Positions 35,363-43,173 of a DNA stretch of 64,000 nucleotides are shown piece after piece (positions within the stretch are counted from its first letter, which is position 1; each line of letters opens with the position of its first letter). A program made the position numbers and the translations under genes. The stretch lies in the NCBI RefSeq assembly GCF_009928425.1, contig NZ_JAABNS010000001.1, positions 3,286,001 through 3,350,000 on the forward strand, read 5' to 3'. The notes beneath the pieces were generated by a model. That model was not told the origin of the DNA. It did no database searches and saw only the letters and a program-made list of their open reading frames with translations. Origin of the DNA: Pseudarthrobacter sp. ATCC 49987. Lineage in GTDB: Bacteria; Actinomycetota; Actinomycetes; Actinomycetales; Micrococcaceae.

Positions 35363-35655
35363 AGGTGTGCCGTTCCCGGCCGGCCTGGATGGCTCGGCAG
35401 CGTGGAGGAGACCCGCGATACAACTATGGACAACCGGCAATCCCCGGTGACGCCCGACATTGCTAGACCAGCGGCACCCCTCCAGCCGAACACCTCGTCC
35501 TGCGGTAGCCAACCCGCGCATATCAGTCTGACAGCGCCGTCGATCAAGACGCGCCGGCCGGCCGGACCAGGCAGGGAACGAACACAGGTGAGCGGTCCAA
35601 GACATCCAGTCTTGGACCGCTCACCCTTGCCCTCTTGACAAGGAACAACTACATA
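35363..35655. other. Non-coding stretch downstream of the IS110 transposase
   Basis: This 293-bp stretch is the right end of the IS110 element plus flanking DNA, with no credible gene. The only strong structure is the hairpin at 35588-35624. Confidence 0.5.
35588..35624 (-). terminator. Terminator of the phosphodiesterase gene
   Basis: A perfect 16-bp stem (35588-35603 with 35609-35624) with a 5-nt loop ATCCA. It lies 32 bp past the stop of the minus-strand metallophosphoesterase. Confidence 0.75.
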
Positions 35656-36597
35656 TCAGTTGCGGGCGGTCAGCCGCCGGCTATCAAAGGTCCGGGCCGG
35701 TTCCTCGAGTTTCGCCTTGCTCGGGATGCGGATCCCTGCCGCCGCAATCCGTCGCTGCGTTTCCTCGGCGGAGACGAGCTCGCCGACGGCGGGGGTGTCG
35801 CCGAGCAGAACCACGGAGTGCACGATCGTGTGTTCATAGACGTGGACGAGGTTGAACGCCTGGCCGCCGTCGCGTCCGCGGGTTCCGCCAACCGGAACGT
35901 TGAGGTCCTGCGTGTAGCAGGTGGCCGACGCCACCGAGACAGGAATCCCGGCGAACGTCGCCGTCGTCGAATAGTGCAGGTGGCCGCCCAGAATGGCACG
36001 GACATCGGAGTTCCGCAGGACCCCGGCCAGTGCCGTCTGGTTCCGCAACTCCACGAGGACCGCGAGATCCAGGACCGAAGGCACCGGCGGGTGGTGCAGG
36101 GCAAGGATGGTTCCGTCCGGGGCGGGTGTGGCGAGTTCGGCCGCGAGCCACTCCAGCTGCTCCGGGCTCAGCTCACCGTGGTGGAAGCCCGGGACTGACG
36201 TGTCGAGGGTGATGATTCGCAGCCCGTTGATGAAGTACGTGTGGTCCACGGGGGCATCGTCGGCAGGCAGGTCCAGCAGGCCGGTGCGGAAGTTGGCGCG
36301 GTTGTCGTGGTTTCCCATCGCCCAGATGACTTTCGCACCCAGGGCCTTGCAGGCGGGCTCGACGATCGCCCGCAGCTTCGCGTACGCCTCGGGTTCGCCC
36401 CGGTCAGCGAGGTCGCCGGTGAAAATCACGGCTTCGGGACGTGCGCCGGACGCCCGCACTTCGTCAAAGAGTTGTTGGAGCAGGGCGTCGCTGTCGACCA
36501 CACCATGCAACGGTGCCGGACCGCCCAGCAGGTGGGGGTCACTCAGATGGAGTAGAAAATGACGTGGCCGGGGGTGTTCGGCCTCGATGAGCTCCAT
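35656..36597 (-). CDS. Metallophosphoesterase, CpdA/Icc-type phosphodiesterase
   Basis: 313 residues. The metal motifs are complete: HLSDPHLLG (D and H), [27 protein letters not shown] and ILGGHLHYS. This is the pattern of CpdA-type class III cyclic-nucleotide phosphodiesterases, but the substrate may equally be another phosphodiester. AGGAAGGTAGC precedes the ATG at 36597. It is a single gene; a 12-bp hairpin lies in the gap upstream. Confidence 0.88.
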   Translation of the reverse strand: MELIEAEHPRPRHFLLHLSDPHLLGGPAPLHGVVDSDALLQQLFDEVRASGARPEAVIFTGDLADRGEPEAYAKLRAIVEPACKALGAKVIWAMGNHDNRANFRTGLLDLPADDAPVDHTYFINGLRIITLDTSVPGFHHGELSPEQLEWLAAELATPAPDGTILALHHPPVPSVLDLAVLVELRNQTALAGVLRNSDVRAILGGHLHYSTTATFAGIPVSVASATCYTQDLNVPVGGTRGRDGGQAFNLVHVYEHTIVHSVVLLGDTPAVGELVSAEETQRRIAAAGIRIPSKAKLEEPARTFDSRRLTARN

Positions 36598-36733
36598 TGC
36601 TACCTTCCTGGTTGGGTGGAGGCTGTAGCCCCCAACTTCCCTCTCAGTAATGTCTATCCAACCAGACATTCGGCCAACAATGTGCAAACTCCAGTAGGCA
36701 TGTTTGAAAAAATGACAACAACGAGTAATCCGC

Positions 36734-36763
36734 CGGACACATACCTGCTCCGGTATGTGTCCG
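36734..36763 (-). terminator. Terminator of the formaldehyde dehydrogenase gene
   Basis: CGGACACATACC (36734-36745) pairs with GGTATGTGTCCG (36752-36763) around a 6-nt loop, 31 bp beyond the minus-strand stop at 36794. Confidence 0.7.
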
Positions 36764-36793
36764 ACGGAATGTGCTTACTCAGGTACTTGGCGG

Positions 36794-38005
36794 CTAGCTC
36801 AGGTAGCCGTTCGGGTTCAGCACGTACTTCGTGGCGGCACCGGCGTCGAACTCCGCGTAACCCTTCGGCGCCTCCTCCAGCGGGATCGCCTTCGCGTTGA
36901 CGTTCTTGGCGATATGGACCTTGTCATGGAGGATCGCCATCATCAGCTGGCGGTTGTACTTCATCACCGGACACTGCCCGGTGGTGAAGCTCAGCGATTT
37001 GGCCCAGCCCGTGCCGAGACTGAGCGAGAGGGCACCTTTCTTGGCAGCCTCGTCGATGCCGCCCGGATCGCCGGTGACGTAGAGTCCCGGAATGCCGAGC
37101 GCACCGCCAGCTGCGGTGATTTCCATCAGCGAGTTGAGCACCGTGGCCGGAGCTTCCTTGGCGTCGTGGCCGTGGCCCTTCGCTTCGAAGCCGACGGCGT
37201 CGACGCCGCAGTCAACTTCGGGCACGCCGAGCAGCTGCTCGATCTGCTCCGCGGGCCCGCCCTGGGACAGGTCAACGGTTTCGCAACCGAAACTGCGCGC
37301 CTGCTTCAACCGGTCCGCGTTCATGTCCCCGACAATCACCACCGCGGCGCCCAGCAACTGGGCACTCGTGGCCGCCGCGAGGCCGACCGGCCCGGCACCG
37401 GCGATGTAGACCGTGGAACCGACACCGACGCCTGCACTGACGGCTCCGTGGAAGCCTGTCGGGAAAATGTCCGAGAGCATGGCCAGATCCAGGATCTTTT
37501 CGAGTGCCTGATCCTTGTCCGGGAACTTCAGCAGGTTCCAGTCCGCATACGGGACGAGGACGTAGTTGGCCTGTCCGCCGACCCAGCCGCCCATGTCCAC
37601 GTATCCGTAGGCGGCACCCGGACGGGCGGGGTTGACGTTCAGGCAGATACCGGTCTTGCGCTCCTTGCAGTTCCGGCAGCGTCCACAAGCGATGTTGAAG
37701 GGGACGGAACAGATGTCGCCCACTTTGATGAACTCGACGTCTGGCCCGACTTCCACGACCTCGCCGGTGATTTCGTGGCCGAGCACGAGATCCGAGGGGG
37801 CTGTCGTGCGGCCGCGGACCATGTGCTGGTCCGAGCCGCAAATGTTCGTGGCAACGGTTTTGAGGATCACACCGTGGCGCACCGAACGGCCCACGTTTGC
37901 GGGGTTGACCCCCGGGCCGTCCTTAAGTTCGAAGCTGGGATAGTCAATGTCGATCAGTTCGACCTTGCCCGGCCCCTTGTAGGCAACGGCTTTGTTCCCT
38001 GTCAT
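36794..38005 (-). CDS. fdhA: Glutathione-independent formaldehyde dehydrogenase
   Basis: 403 residues, zinc-dependent alcohol dehydrogenase family, long form. The catalytic zinc region is NICGSDQHMVRGRT; the structural zinc lies in CGRCRNCKERKTGIC; the NAD-binding motif is GAGPVGLAAA. Length and the FNIACG and GWVGGQANYV stretches match Pseudomonas putida FdhA, which oxidises formaldehyde to formate without a thiol cofactor. AGGAGG precedes the ATG at 38005. Use of formaldehyde from methylated compounds is an inference. Confidence 0.92.
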   Translation of the reverse strand: MTGNKAVAYKGPGKVELIDIDYPSFELKDGPGVNPANVGRSVRHGVILKTVATNICGSDQHMVRGRTTAPSDLVLGHEITGEVVEVGPDVEFIKVGDICSVPFNIACGRCRNCKERKTGICLNVNPARPGAAYGYVDMGGWVGGQANYVLVPYADWNLLKFPDKDQALEKILDLAMLSDIFPTGFHGAVSAGVGVGSTVYIAGAGPVGLAAATSAQLLGAAVVIVGDMNADRLKQARSFGCETVDLSQGGPAEQIEQLLGVPEVDCGVDAVGFEAKGHGHDAKEAPATVLNSLMEITAAGGALGIPGLYVTGDPGGIDEAAKKGALSLSLGTGWAKSLSFTTGQCPVMKYNRQLMMAILHDKVHIAKNVNAKAIPLEEAPKGYAEFDAGAATKYVLNPNGYLS

Positions 38006-38228
38006 CACTTTCCTCCTGGTGTCACGGACCCCCGGTATGGGTGTCCAGTTGTGATTCACGAAGCGTGCTGATGCACCGTCCGCGGGCAGAAGTCGGCGCG
38101 ACGCCAACGCACACAGGCGCGTCCGCGCCGTGGCTGTGCCCGGTTTATTTGGAAGGTCCGGCCAGTCTAGGCGGCAAGCATGCTTAGGGATAGAGGCCGT
38201 TGGCCCCTTGTGGTCCGGGAGCCGACTC

Positions 38229-38714
38229 TCAGCTGAGGGCGGACTGGACGGCTTCAATGACCTCGGGTGAGTCCGGCTCCACGGTGGGGGCGAAACGTGC
38301 CACCACGTCGCCGTCGCGGTTCACCAGGAACTTCTCGAAGTTCCATTTCACGAGCCCGGGCAGGAAACCGTTCTTGAATTTGGTGAGCTCGGCGTACAGC
38401 GGGTGCTGGTTCTTGCCGCGGACGTCGGCTTTGGCCGTGAGCGGAAAGGTCACGCCGAAGTTCCGTTCGCAGAATTCAGCGATCTCGGCGTCGGCTGCGG
38501 GCTCCTGGCCTGCGAACTGGTTGCAGGGGACGCCGAGCACTTGGAATCCCTGCTCGCGGAACTTGTTGTGGAGCGCCTCGAGTCCCGCGTACTGCGGCGT
38601 GAATCCGCACTGCGAAGCCACGTTGACCACCAGCACTACCTCCCCTTTGAACCGGCCAAAGTCCGTGTCGGCGCCGTCGATAAGGGTGAGCGGAATGCTG
38701 TGAAGAGAGGTCAT
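38229..38714 (-). CDS. Glutathione peroxidase homologue (likely thioredoxin-dependent)
   Basis: 161 residues. Peroxidatic Cys36 in VASQCGFTPQY is a normal TGC codon, Cys64 lies in PCNQFAGQE, and there is a candidate resolving Cys82 in EFCERNFGVTFP. A WNF motif (VKWNFEKF) completes the catalytic set. Two-cysteine enzymes of this type use thioredoxin. That is sensible for an actinobacterium, which would be expected to make mycothiol in place of glutathione. GAGGAA precedes the ATG at 38714. Confidence 0.92.
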   Translation of the reverse strand: MTSLHSIPLTLIDGADTDFGRFKGEVVLVVNVASQCGFTPQYAGLEALHNKFREQGFQVLGVPCNQFAGQEPAADAEIAEFCERNFGVTFPLTAKADVRGKNQHPLYAELTKFKNGFLPGLVKWNFEKFLVNRDGDVVARFAPTVEPDSPEVIEAVQSALS

Positions 38715-38810
38715 GGCAGGGTTCCTCGCGAAGTCGGTAGTGAAGTTCGTGTCCGGAATGGTCACGACTGTCCTTCGATACCAACGCGCGGGGGTATGGG
38801 TTTGTGCCTG

Positions 38811-40265
38811 CTACGGGCCAGGAGTCAGCGACGGGTCCGTGGACTCCGTGGGCGCCGGCGGCGCAGGTGCCACGGTGGGCTCCTGCGGCGGTGGCGGGGC
38901 GGGCTCCACAACCGGCGGCGGGGCCGGCTCAACAACGGGCGGCGGCGGGGCCGGCTCAACGACGGGCGGCGGCGGGGCCGGCTCAACAACCGGCGGTGGG
39001 GGCTCAACGACGGGCGGCGGCGGGGCCGGCTCAACAACCGGCGGCGGAGCCGGCTCAACAACCGGCGGCGGCAACGGCGGCGCGGTGGGCTCGGGCGACG
39101 GGGTCGACGTCGGCGGTTCCGGTGGCGGCGGCGCTGTGGTGCCGGGCTCCGAAGGAGGCGGTGTGTCGCTCGGCGGCTGGGGGCCTGTCGGCGCGGTGGT
39201 CGCGCTCGAAGAGTCGCCCGCCGGTTGGGTGGGTTCAAGCGTGGGCGTATCGGACCTCGTCTTCGTCGGCGACAGCCCGTCCCAGATGGACGGAGTGGGC
39301 GCGGCTGACGCGGACGTGAGGTACGGCGTTCGCGGCATCGCTGCGACGGGTGCTTCCTGGGAGCCGCCGGCCACTTCGTGCCTCCCGTCATCGGACACCG
39401 GGATGGCCCAGCCAAGGGTCGTGTTGGAAGGCAAACCGGCGTCGGGAGCGTAGCTGGTCATCTCGATGGTGCCCAGCTGGTCCGTCTGCACGATCGGAAG
39501 AAGTATCCAGTCGTGCGGGTTCCTGTGGGATCCGTTCAGGATGGTCTCAAAATGCAAGTGGCAGCCGGTGGAAGACCCGGTTGTTCCCACCCGCGCAATG
39601 ACCTCGCCAACCCGGATCGAGTCACCCTTTTTGACGGCGATAGCCTCCAGGTGGTTGTAGGTGGTGATGAGCCCGTTGCCGTGATCGATTTCCACGCGGT
39701 TTCCGCCACCCCACGGGTGCCAGCCGACTGCCCGCACCACTCCGGCGTCGGCGGCGTAGACACGGGTGCCGCATTCGGCGGCATAGTCCTGGCCCCAGTG
39801 GAATTCGCCGGCTGACCCCGAGATGGGGCTGGTCCGCAGCCCGAAGGGTGAAGTCTCGTGAAGTGATTCGAGGGGAGCCATGAGGAAGCCTTCTGCCGGC
39901 CGTTTCAGCCCGGCTGACGCCACATTGAGCTCCCCGGGAACGCCGTCCCTGGACGTCGTCTGGACCGTTGACCGGGCGTAGGCCACGAGCGCCGTCGGGT
40001 CCGCGGTGAATGCTGAGGTGGCGACGGCGCCGGTTCCCGCTGCCGTGGCAATGCCGGCAGTGGCCGGATCCAGGGTGCCTGGCCCCACGACGCCGGAGGC
40101 CGGGGCCTGGGACGGCACCACGGCGGCTCCGGTGCCGGACAGCCCTTGGACTCCGAAAGTCAGCACCGCCAAGGAGAGGCAAAAACCGCCGGACAGACAT
40201 CGCACGGCAATGATCCGAGCTCTAGTTGCTTGCTCACTCGACGAGTTTCCCCAGTGTTTTCCCAC
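38811..40265 (-). CDS. Secreted M23 peptidase with proline-rich C-terminal tail
   Basis: 484 residues. The signal peptide is IIAVRCLSGGFCLSLAVLTF at about 18-37. The LytM/M23 domain (about 140-245) carries the zinc motif HWGQDYAAECG and HLHFE. The tail (about 330-484) is Pro/Thr/Ser-rich with seven VVEP units and no LPxTG. M23 enzymes cut or bind peptidoglycan. The GTG at 40265 has GGGAG ahead and starts just before the signal peptide; the frame is open further upstream, but that extension is not convincing. The tail may span the wall. Confidence 0.85.
   Translation of the reverse strand: MGKHWGNSSSEQATRARIIAVRCLSGGFCLSLAVLTFGVQGLSGTGAAVVPSQAPASGVVGPGTLDPATAGIATAAGTGAVATSAFTADPTALVAYARSTVQTTSRDGVPGELNVASAGLKRPAEGFLMAPLESLHETSPFGLRTSPISGSAGEFHWGQDYAAECGTRVYAADAGVVRAVGWHPWGGGNRVEIDHGNGLITTYNHLEAIAVKKGDSIRVGEVIARVGTTGSSTGCHLHFETILNGSHRNPHDWILLPIVQTDQLGTIEMTSYAPDAGLPSNTTLGWAIPVSDDGRHEVAGGSQEAPVAAMPRTPYLTSASAAPTPSIWDGLSPTKTRSDTPTLEPTQPAGDSSSATTAPTGPQPPSDTPPPSEPGTTAPPPPEPPTSTPSPEPTAPPLPPPVVEPAPPPVVEPAPPPPVVEPPPPVVEPAPPPPVVEPAPPPPVVEPAPPPVVEPAPPPPQEPTVAPAPPAPTESTDPSLTPGP
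38900..39065. repeat. Tandem repeats encoding the VVEP proline-rich tail
   Basis: Seven degenerate repeats of 18-27 bp (core GGCTCAACAACGGGCGG and variants) encode PPPVVEPA units in the M23 peptidase. Copy number is likely to vary by slippage while keeping the frame. Confidence 0.8.
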
Positions 40266-40446
40266 GATGTGACTCCCGGATCCTGTTCGCCAGTCCCAAA
40301 TTTCGCGGACCAACGTTCTTATGGGACCACAATCGAGGGTGCCTGTGAACCGTACAAAGTACCCCCCTTCAAAGTCGAGTGGTGGCCCAGTAGTACCGGG
40401 ATCCGGGACAAGTATCGGGCCTGGCGGCAGTGGGCGAGAATGGAGT

Positions 40447-41358
40447 ATGCGCAACCTCCTCAGGGAATGGCAGGCAGAACTCAAACAGACCTTCACCGGG
40501 ACCCGGGACACAGTCCCGGAGTGGGTGCCCCGGCTGGCGGAAGGCGACGATCCCGGTTACCACTTACCAGGCTCGGCGGTCTGGGCCGTCCATGGTGATA
40601 TGCCAACGATTGTGGCGGGCATTCGGGCCCTGCTGATGCAGGCACTCCATCCCGCGGCACTGGCCGGCGTCCACGACCACTCCCGCTTCCGCGAGGATCC
40701 CCTGGGCCGGCTTGCCGGAACGATCCGCTGGATTTTTACGGTTTCCTACGGTTCAACCGCCGCGGCCCGCGCAGCCTCCGACTGGGTGCTGCGGCTCCAT
40801 GGATCGGTGCGCGGGGAGTACGTGGACGGGCACGGCGTCACCCGGAGCTACGCGGCGAATGATCCGGAGCTGCTCCGCTGGGTGCATATCGCCTTCACCG
40901 ACGCTTTCCTCTCGGCGCACAAGATCTGGGGCAGGCCGATACCGGGCGGTCCGAATGCGTACGTACGTGAGTGGGCGCAGGCGGGCGAGCTGATGGGGGT
41001 GGAGTCCCCGCCGCTCAGCGAGGAGGCCATGCGGCGGCAGTTGGACCACTGGTACGACGCCGGCGAACTCCGCTCCGACGACAGGGTCGCCGAGACGGTG
41101 GCGTTCATCCGCAATCCACCGCTTCATCCAGTGCTCCGGCCAGGCTACCGGGTGCTGTTCGCGGCCGCCGTGGCCAGCCTCGAACCCAAATACCGTGATC
41201 TGCTGGGCCTCCGGACCGCACGGCTGGGTCCCATCCCGCTGCCGGTGCGACTGGCGACGAAGGTGACACTCGGCGTCGTCCATCTTGCCCTGGGCCGGAT
41301 GGGGCCCAGCGAACAGGCGGCCCGGGACAGGCTCCGCAGGCTGGGCCACCAGGCCTGA
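40447..41358 (+). CDS. DUF2236 (oxygenase MpaB/latex-clearing-like) protein
   Basis: 303 residues. MQALHPAALAGVHDHSRFRED and WVHIAFTDAFLSAHKIWG place it in DUF2236, whose few characterised members (MpaB, latex-clearing oxygenase) are haem-type oxygenases. The His residues in the two stretches would be the haem ligands. The ATG at 40447 follows AATGGAG. Single gene; substrate unknown. Confidence 0.85.
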   Translation: MRNLLREWQAELKQTFTGTRDTVPEWVPRLAEGDDPGYHLPGSAVWAVHGDMPTIVAGIRALLMQALHPAALAGVHDHSRFREDPLGRLAGTIRWIFTVSYGSTAAARAASDWVLRLHGSVRGEYVDGHGVTRSYAANDPELLRWVHIAFTDAFLSAHKIWGRPIPGGPNAYVREWAQAGELMGVESPPLSEEAMRRQLDHWYDAGELRSDDRVAETVAFIRNPPLHPVLRPGYRVLFAAAVASLEPKYRDLLGLRTARLGPIPLPVRLATKVTLGVVHLALGRMGPSEQAARDRLRRLGHQA

Positions 41359-41410
41359 GGGGCCAGCCGGGAACAGGTTTCTGGGGCCATTGGGTCCGGT
41401 GGCAGGACGC

Positions 41411-41440
41411 AAAAAGGCCCCGGTCCAAGGGACCGGGGCC
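41411..41440 (-). terminator. tRNA-Ser terminator
   Basis: An 11-bp GC stem (41416-41426 with 41430-41440), 3-nt loop, then TTTTT on the minus strand: a textbook intrinsic terminator just after the tRNA. Confidence 0.92.
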
Positions 41441-41445
41441 AACCG

Positions 41446-41530
41446 CGGAGAATGGGGGATTTGAACCCCCGAGGGCGTTAACCCAACACGCGTTCCAGGC
41501 GTGCGCCATAGGCCGCTAGGCGAATTCTCC
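41446..41530 (-). tRNA. tRNA-Ser (anticodon GGA)
   Basis: An 85-nt cloverleaf. The acceptor stem pairs GGAGAAT with ATTCTCC, followed by discriminator G. The anticodon stem is CACGC/GCGTG around loop CTGGAAC (GGA, reading UCC/UCU). There is a long variable arm typical of serine, and the T loop is GTTCAAATC. CCA is not encoded. A terminator follows 5 bp downstream. Confidence 0.97.
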
Positions 41531-41612
41531 AGTAGCTTCTGAATCAAAAGCAGATACTAGAATACCTGAACTTCCCGGCATCGCCCAATTGGCCCTTCAG
41601 CCCCCGCCCCGC

Positions 41613-41693
41613 GGGACATGCCCCACCCTCACCGCGGCCAATGGACATAAGCCCACCGTGCCCACTCCCGGCCGCGGAAAATGGGCGTGTCCC
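41613..41693. repeat. Palindromic intergenic repeat, GGGACATGCCC family, copy 1
   Basis: The outer arms GGGACATGCCC (41613) and GGGCGTGTCCC (41683) pair with one mismatch. The inner arms CCGCGGCC (41632-41639) and GGCCGCGG (41670-41677) pair exactly. ATGGACAT lies in the loop. Related motifs recur at 47417-47547. Confidence 0.65.
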
Positions 41694-41746
41694 ACCGGAT
41701 TTCCCGGACCCAAAACGCACGATTCGGGGCACACTCAAACGTCGGG

Positions 41747-41752
41747 TAAACT
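41747..41752 (+). promoter_or_regulatory. -10 box of the SRP RNA gene
   Basis: TAAACT lies 7 bp before the predicted 5' end of the SRP RNA at 41760. No clear -35. Confidence 0.5.
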
Positions 41753-41759
41753 TGCTGAC

Positions 41760-41851
41760 GGCCCCTCATGTGGCGTCATCCTGTTGAACTCCCCCAGGAC
41801 CGGAAGGTAGCAAGGGTAAATGGGCTCTGGCGGGTGCATGAGGGGTCTTTT
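41760..41851 (+). ncRNA. ffs: Signal recognition particle RNA (4.5S type)
   Basis: Ends pair as GGCCCCTCATG with CATGAGGGGTC. The apical SRP54-binding domain is recognisable as CAGGACCGGAAGGTAGCAAGG (a GGAA tetraloop followed by the AGCA asymmetric loop). TTTT follows. It is about 88 nt, the small bacterial form without an Alu domain. It lies upstream of dnaX as usual in actinobacteria, but here an IS separates the two. Confidence 0.93.
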
Positions 41852-41852
41852 A

Positions 41853-43137
41853 GGGTTAGCGGCCAAAATGTGTGTATGGCTTGGGCGTGTCACCGGTTTC
41901 TTCCGCCCCATCCTTGCTGGATTCCGTTGCCGTCTTCGAAGCTGAAGGCTGTGTCGTAGAGGGCCGGTTGGATGGGCTCCTCCACCTCCTTTGACTCCTT
42001 CTTTTGGGGTTGCCAGTGGTGTGGTTTCACGAGGTCCCAAGGGTCCTGGGGTGATTCAGTGTGCTGGTAGAGGTACCAGTCGACGGCGCGTGTGGCGTGG
42101 TCTTCGCTGAGGCCGCGGTGGTTCCGCAGAAGGTCTTTGAGGCCTGCGTTGATTCCTCCCTCCAGCGGGCTGGTCGTCCGGGCGATCTGCTGGCCTTCGG
42201 TAGCGCTGGTAAGCCAGGTGAAGAGGTGCCCTGCCTTGATGGCAGCGGCCAGGCTTCCCCGTGCCCGGCGCAGGCCCAGATGTGTGTACCACCAGGTCTG
42301 TGCCGGTCCGATGTGTGAGGGCCTGGCGCCGGTTTTCTTCGCGTAGGTCCGGTGCTTGAGGAAGCTCTCCCAGCGGGCCTCCCAGGAAGCGAACGCACCG
42401 GACCAGGCGGCGGCCTGGTCAAGGTCCGTGACGTGGGTGAGTGCCTTGGCCAGGGCTAGTAGTTCCTTACCGGCATCGAGCTTCGGACGCATCGTCAGAT
42501 GCGTGCGGATGTTCTGCCGGATATGGAACAGGCACCGTTGAACGTTCGTTTCCGGCCAGTGTTCCCTCAAGGCGCTCTCCAGGCCCTTGTGGCCATCCAC
42601 GACGGCCACCGCCGGGGCCGGGATCTGCCGCAGAAGCGCAGCCCACGAGGCGTGCTTTTCCCGGTCACACCACTGCCACGCGATGACGTGCTCGCCGGTG
42701 TAAGCGACCAGGACGCACCAGCCGTTGAAGTAGGTGCCATCGAGCATGATCACCGGGTGTATTTCCCCGGTCCGCGCGGCCGCCGGGGCGACATTCCAGC
42801 ACCAGGCACTCCGGCGCCTGAAGGTCCTCTCCGAGCCGGCGTGGGCGCCTTGCCGCTGCTTCCCCGTGATCCAGGAAATGAAGGCCGTGAACTCTGCCCT
42901 CTTCGTGACATCAACCCGGGATTGAGTACTCGAAGCACCACACGACCTACACCGCCATCTCGTCCGCCCGGCACTGGTCGAACCGTTCTTCACAAGCTTC
43001 TGAGCACATACACCACACCGGGGCTGATTTGATCGAACCGTCACTCCACATGCTTTCAAAGCATGTGCACACCCCTACAACCCGCGCGAACACTGGCAAC
43101 CAAGCCAATCTCATACACACATTTTGGCCGCTAACCC
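41853..43137 (-). mobile_element. IS1249-type insertion sequence (IS256 family)
   Basis: A complete 1285-bp element with perfect 26-bp terminal inverted repeats (41853-41878 and 43112-43137, beginning GGGTTAGCGG). It is flanked by an 8-bp target duplication GTCTTTTA at 41845-41852 and 43138-43145. The transposase is intact. An 8-bp duplication fits the IS256 family. It inserted into the T-tract of the ffs terminator. The exact repeats suggest recent arrival. Confidence 0.95.
41890..43059 (-). CDS. IS1249/IS256-family transposase
   Basis: 389 residues. The N-terminal zinc ribbon is CGVCAQKLVKNG followed by CRSCG. The DDE core has MLDGTYFNGW (first D), VVDGHKGLESAL (second D) with QRCLFHIRQNI, and a C-terminal glutamate region TSPLEGGINAGLKD. 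The likely start is TTG at 43059 or GTG at 43044; neither has a clear ribosome site. It is the only gene in the element, transcribed towards ffs. Confidence 0.93.
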   Translation of the reverse strand: MKACGVTVRSNQPRCGVCAQKLVKNGSTSAGRTRWRCRSCGASSTQSRVDVTKRAEFTAFISWITGKQRQGAHAGSERTFRRRSAWCWNVAPAAARTGEIHPVIMLDGTYFNGWCVLVAYTGEHVIAWQWCDREKHASWAALLRQIPAPAVAVVDGHKGLESALREHWPETNVQRCLFHIRQNIRTHLTMRPKLDAGKELLALAKALTHVTDLDQAAAWSGAFASWEARWESFLKHRTYAKKTGARPSHIGPAQTWWYTHLGLRRARGSLAAAIKAGHLFTWLTSATEGQQIARTTSPLEGGINAGLKDLLRNHRGLSEDHATRAVDWYLYQHTESPQDPWDLVKPHHWQPQKKESKEVEEPIQPALYDTAFSFEDGNGIQQGWGGRNR

Positions 43138-43161
43138 GTCTTTTATGTCTGTGCCGATTGG

Positions 43162-43167
43162 TAGGGT
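43162..43167 (+). promoter_or_regulatory. Probable leaderless promoter of dnaX
   Basis: TAGGGT (TANNNT class) lies exactly 6 bp before the GTG start of dnaX, with no Shine-Dalgarno between. That is the geometry of leaderless actinobacterial genes. The IS edge is only 24 bp upstream, inside the -35 zone. Confidence 0.5.
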
Positions 43168-43173
43168 TTATCT

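Larger units (their letters stand above)
34102..35468 (+). mobile_element. IS110-family insertion sequence (ends approximate)
   Basis: It is built around an intact DEDD-type transposase at 34256-35362. IS110 elements lack terminal inverted repeats, so the ends are uncertain. The 7-mer GCTAGAC occurs at 34102-34108 and 35462-35468 and would bound an element of about 1.36 kb, a normal size. This could be chance. A structured non-coding left end of 100-150 nt precedes the transposase, as expected for a bridge-RNA-guided IS110. Confidence 0.6.

Noticed and set aside
38229..38714. Possible selenocysteine glutathione peroxidase
   Set aside because: The catalytic codon is TGC (Cys36), not TGA.
38900..39065. 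CRISPR-like array
   Set aside because: The repeats are coding tandem units without spacers and keep a single reading frame.
34102..43137. Genomic island or prophage bounded by the two IS elements
   Set aside because: The genes between are ordinary chromosomal ones (tRNA-Ser, ffs, fdhA), and no integrase or phage gene is present.
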